NCBI GenBank assembly: GCA_022113835.1
Contig: JAILWY010000008.1
Location: 7,568,501 to 7,632,500, forward strand
Reading direction: 5' to 3'
DNA length: 64,000 nt
Source: Atopsyche davidsoni
Taxonomy: Eukaryota > Arthropoda > Insecta > Trichoptera > Hydrobiosidae
Shown here piece by piece: positions 57,996 to 64,000 of this stretch. The translations under genes were made by a program, and so were the position numbers. Under the pieces are notes generated by a model that saw only the letters and a program-made list of their open reading frames with translations, was not told the DNA's origin and ran no database searches. The stretch's first letter is position 1. Every line of letters begins with the position of its first letter.

Positions 57996-60308
57996 CTCAC
58001 GACAAACATATGTACAGTGGAATGGCTACAAACTTCTCACATGAAGAGTCTCTTGGAGAAGAAAATAAACTCAAGAGTATAAATATAGGAATTTGATTTC
58101 AAGATTTATATAAATTTAAAAATGTGTCAATGTCTCATTTTTTCTTTATTGTGACAAACTCAGAATAAACATATGTTTTATAAGAATGTCACTTACCTAC
58201 TTCGGGAATAGGTAATCGATGAAGAAAAATATGCAAGGCAACTTCTCGAGAAAATTCCGTACGAGCACGGGAACAGTTTATTTACTCGCTTTTTATGTTT
58301 AACAAAGCTTTTAGTAGTGATTTTTGAAACTGACCACGGATGTCTGTTGCTAGTAGATTAAAAATAAAATGGGTTGAAGACAGTAAAAATAAATTTGACG
58401 TGAGCACGACTTGGCCGTGACTTGACCGCGATGCAGAATCGGGCATTTCAGGATGAACTGGACGGTTGATTAGACAGAAGTAAAGAACGTTTTGTGAAGT
58501 GAATTTAAAAATTTAACTCAAAAGCTTTCGGATTCTAAAGTAAAAAATAAAACCGGCATTTCTGTGTAAAAAACTCTCTAATTTTCTCACATAAAAATAT
58601 CAAAGTCTCGCTTCAATAATAAAAGGGTATATTTTAATGAACACTTCATTTTGCAAAAAGTATTAAAAAAAAAGAAAAATATTCAATTCGAATTACCAAT
58701 TCACTAATAACGAAGTTGGAAAAAGTGTTTTTTTTTGATAAACTTGTAAAAAAATCGCACAGTAATTACATAAAGATAATGATCTCACCTTCGTGCCAGT
58801 AATTAAATAAAGTAATACAAGCAAATTGTGGAGTTTCAGCTTATTATGAGGTCAATTATTTATGACACAATAAACTACTTTTAAAAAATTACTAAAGTGA
58901 CCTAGGTTAGGTCTACTTAGTCTAATAAGTCTTTACTATTTTGAGGTTCATTAGAAGTATATGATTCAATATAAGAAAGTATACTTGCAATAAACCGGTA
59001 AAGAGTTTTGGGGTCCGATAACCATGGAAATATATAAAAACTAGTAGCTTCAAATAGACATTTTTACTTAAATATTATGAAAGAATTTCACAAAGTACTT
59101 TCATTCAAAAATGTTTATTTATGCTTTAAGTAATAATAAATCATTTAAGAGTGTTCACTATTCACCAAAAGCATTCGCATTATTTGCTGCATTTACGCTA
59201 TTTATTCAACTGCATTTATGTTCGCATCTGTGAGAAAATTACCCGAAGGTTCCTTGGCATTGCATTGATTTGACTTTATGGGGAGAAATCGTCGAAACTT
59301 GCGAAAAGTTACTGAAGCTTTAGTAATTATTTCAGCTCTGGCTATTCTGGGCCGAGAATGCTGGTGCAGATATTTCACGTCAAACATCTTGGATTCTCCT
59401 ATATAGGACGTTTTGCAAGTTAGTGATTAGCAGCTATTGATTTTACTTCGAAGATCTCTACCACATAGTAATTGAAAAGAGACATTTAATATAATGAGTA
59501 ATATTAAACATTTTTCAAGAAGCTTCATTATGGTATTAAAAATAATCTATCACTTAAAAATATTGTGTAAATTATTGTTTATTATTCCATGAAACACATA
59601 TTACAAGAGCAATATATATATTTTTAAATATTTAAAAATTTAGGTTATCTAAAATAATTAATTTTTATCCTTGCTATTTTAAAAGTATTGAAGAACGATA
59701 TAAGTTATAAAGTATAAATATTTATAATAGTGAAAGAAAAACACTTTATTTTTAAGATTTTCTGTGTGTATTATTAAAAAAATATATCACTGCATATCTT
59801 TTTAAAATAATATAATTATTCCATATAATATAGATAATAAAGCTCAAGTGAAAGCTCATATGAAAAAAATATTTTTGATTCTTGCTGAAAACGGAAAGCT
59901 TTTACAAAAAAGGTATGACAAATAAGTCTTTAATAAGTAACTAGAAAAAATTAAGGCTTGCGTAAATAATATTAATTATGGAAATTTGTTTCCTTTGCAC
60001 TTAAAATTTACCACTCTACCAAATTATGAATCTGAAATTTTGGTCAAGGACGCTTTTATAATTTTTAATAAATTATGAATTAACATTTTTGCACAAACAA
60101 GTGTTTTACTATTCAATATTGATAATAAAATAATAAAAGAATTTAATGATAATTATCAGAAGAATGTATCATGTAATAAAAATAAAACAATTTAATTATT
60201 GCATGCAATTGAAATGTTTTATACACTTAGAGATAAACAACACATATTTGTATTGAACACATAAAATAACTTTCAAATACAATTGAATTATTTGAAAACA
60301 CCAAATAA
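57996..60308. other. AT-rich stretch without a recognisable gene
   Basis: 'aatttcacaaagtactttc' at 59088 is a possible trace of the hairpin-GAAAC family start. A minus-strand 61-codon frame at 59202-59387 has no motif. Confidence 0.45.
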
Positions 60309-60360
60309 GGCCAAGGAGTAACCCACTTTGCGATCGAGCAAACTGGGTTAACCCTTGGCA
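60309..60360. repeat. Imperfect 50-bp hairpin
   Basis: 'gccaaggagtaacccacttt' (60309) is inverted as 'aaactgggttaacccttggc' (60340-60359) around 'gcgatcgagc'. It includes GTTAAC and 'ttaaccctt', as in piggyBac-type ends. Confidence 0.65.
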
Positions 60361-60479
60361 TTATTTTGAAAGAAACTCGATATATTCCATCAAGAGCAAG
60401 AAAAGTCTCCGGGAGGCTCTGTGATACGGTATGATATGAGGAACCCATCAAGAACTCAAACTTAAAATAGCATACAGTC

Positions 60480-60660
60480 GGATATATTTTATTTACAGCC
60501 GGGGCCGTACATCAGGGCTGGGCGGACAAAACTTATGACATCTCAGCGATGACGTCACGCCCGTAGTTGGGAAGATTTGTGGGGCAAGTTCCAGAAGCTG
60601 ACTTACCCCGGCTTTTCAGGCTGCGGGGGAGGCTCAGGGGGTGTAAGGGGTGCTTTTTTT
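60480..60660. promoter_or_regulatory. GC-rich island with a TGACGTCA site (possible regulatory)
   Basis: TGACGTCA, the palindromic CREB/ATF site, is at 60550-60557. The block also has 'cagggctgggcgg', which resembles a hAT end but lacks a partner, and 'ggctgcgggggaggctcagg'. Function is unknown. Confidence 0.3.
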
Positions 60661-60739
60661 ATGCGTTTCTGAATACCGATTGAGCGATTTCAGCCTAGTG
60701 TTTCAGCTGAAATTTCAGTGTGAGTAACCAAATTATTAT

Positions 60740-60863
60740 TACTAATATGATAAGGCATATTAGTTCATACATAGAAGATGATTTAAAGAAACTCTCAGAA
60801 TAATATCATCGTGATTTGTGTGGGATCATCTTATATGTATGAACTAATGTGCCTTATCATATT
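60740..60863. mobile_element. Fold-back tRNA-like element, copy 5 (minimal)
   Basis: Inverted ends 'ctaatatgataaggcatatt' and 'aatgtgccttatcatatta' around 'aaagaaactctcag' and 'gtgatttgtgtgggat'. The tRNA-like middle is deleted, leaving 124 bp. It is adjacent to copy 6 in the same orientation, and the two share the word 'ttactaatatga' at the junction. Confidence 0.75.
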
Positions 60864-60865
60864 AT

Positions 60866-61137
60866 TACTAATATGATTAGGCACATTAGTTTATACTTAG
60901 AATATGATTTAAAGAAACTCTCAGGGATTTGAACCCACATCCCCTGGCTTACATGGCCGGTGTACTAACCCTTGTACTACAGAATCACTTCCGTTTATCG
61001 AGAATTTTTAGCAATCATACTCTACATATGAACCAATGTGCCCAGGCCAACCAATACACAAATCACGATGATATTTTTGTGAGAGTTTCTTCAAATCATC
61101 TTCTATGTATGAACTAATGTGCTTAATCATATAAGTA
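60866..61137. mobile_element. Fold-back tRNA-like element, copy 6
   Basis: Left 'tactaatatgattaggcaca', right 'atgtgcttaatcatataagt'. Inside, on the minus strand, lies the tRNA-like part (60925-60988) with B box GGTTCAAATCC and 'ttagtacaagggttag'-type sequence. Next is 'ctacatatgaaccaatgtgc', then plus-strand 'aaatcacgatgatattttt'. The tail 'cccgtaatgggtaataaata' and 'aaatatagacat' (to about 61205) matches the sequence after copy 1 near 2827-2880. Confidence 0.75.
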
Positions 61138-61205
61138 ATATTATAATAAACCCGTAATGGGTAATAAATACGCAACTGATTGACGTCCAATCCAAAATAT
61201 AGACA

Positions 61206-64000
61206 TAACCAAATTATGTCAAATTATGTTAGTCATTTGAAAAAATATATTTTCATCAAGTGATTTTCCTCAGATGAGGTTGGCGACTACTTCACTGAAC
61301 CAGTGTTCATGGTTTTCTAAGGAGAATATAGTAGTGAGTCAGTTTTATATTAGTTTTCCCAATAGCAATATTTTATAATTATTACTAAGCTCTGGAGTTT
61401 AGATGTGATACTTCTTCTGCAGCAAGCTACAGTACTTTCCAAAGCACATCCCTCCACAATCATTCCAAGTCTACTACTCCATTACCGATCTTTTACACAC
61501 TCCCAGGGTACAGAATGGCAGCAATGCACAAGCAACTGAATGGGGAGAGCGTTTTTATAAAAAAAAAAATAATAGGTTTGTTTCGGTAGTAAAAATATAT
61601 ATGTTATAACTATCGATTATCCATTATTACATCATACAATTTTGAAGTCACAGTATAAATAATAAAATAAATTAAATGTGCGTAGTTTTGTGTATAATTA
61701 GTGATAAGTTTTATCTGTCACGAGACACCCTTGAGTCAAAACAACTTTATTTATGGGCGGGATTAAAGTTGGAAGTATTACCATGAGCAGTTTTCACTAG
61801 GCCAAAATAATTGTTTTGATAACTCTCTGGAATATCACTTTAAATCCTTAATCATAAAATATAGTAAATTAAATTATTTTAATGAGAAGCTTTTAAGAAA
61901 AGGTGTTAATGAAACACCGTAACTATTAAAATACGTCTACTGTGAAGTGGATTTACAAAGTATTTTGGAATAGTGGTGGGTCAGTGATGTAGTAACAGTT
62001 TTAAGAGCTGCTACATTAAAAGCGAACAAATAAAACCGTTCCTTCTATACGAATAATGAAACTTCTTTGTACATTTTATTATATATATTTTTACGTAGAT
62101 GAAAATTAAAGAAAATAAAGCCATTGAATAAATATTTACACTATGCTTTGTTATAAAAGTCAATTTCAAAAATACTGATTGGGAGAATGAACTGTAAACT
62201 TTATTATTAAAAAAAAATCATTTTGTAATTAGGTGGTTAGCACAATTACATACCAGCCAGAATAGAGTCTCACAATAAGTATAATTTTTTTATAACATTA
62301 AAATGTTTTTTTGCGGTATCGTGGAGTACGCTAAGTTATATTTCCAACCCCCTAACGGAAATAAATTCGCAAAATCCCATACTTTCCAATACTCTTGTAT
62401 ATTTTTCTCGTCCATCCAGATTATTATACAAATCATGCGTTCGTTCCACACGACAGCAGCAGAAACACGCAATAAAAATAATAAAAAAAAACACACAAAA
62501 AACACAACCGCAAATAGAAAATCAATCAAGCAACGAATCCACAAACAAAAGATAATGAAGCAATTGAAGCGCGACAACCAATAACGGTAGATAACGAATT
62601 CCCAATGCTGAACTATTCGCAAGGCTTTGTAGCTTTATTTATTAAAATTGAATAATTTGTACAACGTTGTCTTTTGTATAAACTGAGTGCTGAGTCTGAA
62701 TGCTATAGATAGATGGCATTGAGTAACAACTATTGATATTTTCATTGCAACTATTGTATGAACTATAAAATTCCAAAAAAATAAAAGGTTTCATACTTCA
62801 ACTTAAATGTGTTTTCAGAATGAAAAAATATCAAAAAATACATATTTTAAGTATTTATAATATGAAATGTAAAATAGGTATAAATTTACAAAAAGAAAGC
62901 ATGCAATGCTACCAGAATAATTAGACTTTCTTTACACTAGTTGAATTAAAAGAGATAAAGTTTGATTATTAAAATAAAATGTATGATGAATTGAATATGC
63001 TTAAATCAATTAATTGTATTATCAAAAATATATATAAAGCGTTAAAAAAATATTTACACTTAAAAAATCGGTTTTGCATTGTAATATTCATAAAAGGACG
63101 CGATAACAATTTTTTAAAAATATTTAAAGTAAAAAGATTAAAAATCAAATGACCAATAAGATCGATCCCCAATTAATCTATCCATTTTGCATTTGGGGCT
63201 TATTGTTTTAGATCAATAGTTTAACTAGGTCCTTCGAAATTATAATTTAATAATATTACAAAAGGTTCATTTCAATCGAATTGGTGTTTAAATTAAATTA
63301 TAGCTGATTTGAATTGTTGATTTGAGCGGCTGATTAAATATTTGAATTAATGTGAAAATTACAAGCAGAAAATATTGAAGAAATACGATTAAATTTTTTT
63401 AAATAACTCATGTTATAGCGATTGGGAATTTTATTACATATAACAGTTTTGACATATGACGTGGGTGAAACAATGGTTTTTTTATTTTTAAATTTTTTTA
63501 ATTATATAATCAGCCTTTAAAGACAGCAAATACAAGATTGATCTCTTTTATTATGTTAAAATTTTCATATTTTTTAATTGTCTTACCTTGAAAAGCTATA
63601 ATCAATATGTATGTTACCCAATGTGAAAAAATGAAACTACTATACATTCTTATCACATTCCTGTATTCGTTATTTTTTCAATTCCTTTAATACCTTCAAA
63701 CTTGACTTAGTGCTATTTAAACAGGATAAATGAAAATTGCCACATTGAATAAATGAAACTTGTTAGCAGCGTAGATTTATTTTTCAGTTGAAAAAGTAGA
63801 ATTTTCAGTAATCTGTTTATTCAACTGCCATCGGTCGGCGCACGCCTCATTTCTTTCGGCCTAGAAAAAACTAGATTTGTGTACATTCTATCAAATAATC
63901 CGGGTATTTGAATTAATAAATCCAATTATTCTGGCAAAAATGCTAAATTCCTGAAACTATTCCACAGCACGGAATGTCGCAGTTTCCTGCCAAAACTGAA
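61206..64000. other. AT-rich stretch without a recognisable gene
   Basis: Opposed frames at 62290-62622 (minus, hydrophobic) and 62303-62584 (plus, Lys/Asn-rich) are mirror effects of composition. A small GC-rich patch lies at 63825-63860. No gene called. Confidence 0.5.

Noticed and set aside
62290..62622. 110-codon minus-strand frame with hydrophobic stretch
   Set aside because: A Lys/Asn-rich frame lies directly opposite. The hydrophobicity reflects T-rich composition and not a membrane protein.
1..64000. CRISPR array, operon or bacterial gene cluster
   Set aside because: No regularly spaced repeats with unique spacers, no dense coding and no ribosome-binding-site pattern. The sequence is eukaryotic.

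Overview
This window looks like non-coding DNA from an arthropod nuclear genome, most likely an insect. It is very AT-rich, has no long open reading frame (longest about 160 codons), and contains no operon, rRNA gene or convincing host exon. Its repeat content is typical of insects: a decayed mariner transposase, a piggyBac transposase fragment, Tigger/pogo, hAT and Helitron non-autonomous elements, LINE reverse-transcriptase remnants, tRNA-derived elements, and a short (CCTAA)n run matching the insect telomere unit TTAGG. I cannot name the order or species with confidence. The density of fold-back elements and the mix of families would fit a large, repeat-rich genome such as a hemipteran, but that is a guess.

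Layout. 1-13 kb is AT-rich unique-looking DNA with one fine nested structure: a 354-bp Helitron (2452-2805) sitting inside a fold-back tRNA-like element. 14-19 kb has microsatellites, two copies of a hairpin-GAAAC repeat (16529-17045 and 18381-18600) and a TIR MITE in a TA array. 27-32 kb has a TTAA-flanked MITE, two more hairpin-GAAAC copies and an almost perfect fold-back of a tRNA-like sequence (30310-30647). 32-36.5 kb is a transposon cluster: a hAT element with an internal 30-bp minisatellite, a 222-bp fold-back, a 310-bp duplicated segment and a second hAT MITE. 39.9-41.1 kb is a graveyard of mariner, tRNA-like and piggyBac pieces side by side. 42.7, 55.2 and 57.8 kb carry LINE C-terminal remnants, and 44.2 kb a Tigger element. 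44.7-64 kb is mostly unique AT-rich DNA with a few GC-rich islands.

Nothing here works as a gene set. The biology is that of mobile elements and their decay, plus GC-rich islands that may be regulatory. The best candidate for something new is a short motif, TGATRATG + 5-6 bp stem-loop + GAAAC, which recurs in three unrelated repeat families. It resembles the catalytic core of a hammerhead ribozyme. Its main carrier has ~12-bp target-site duplications, suggesting a retroelement and not a DNA MITE. The second candidate is a TIR/fold-back family whose arms carry a tRNA-like gene with complete A and B boxes. Both calls rest on reading the sequence by eye and need covariance-model and genome-wide repeat searches.
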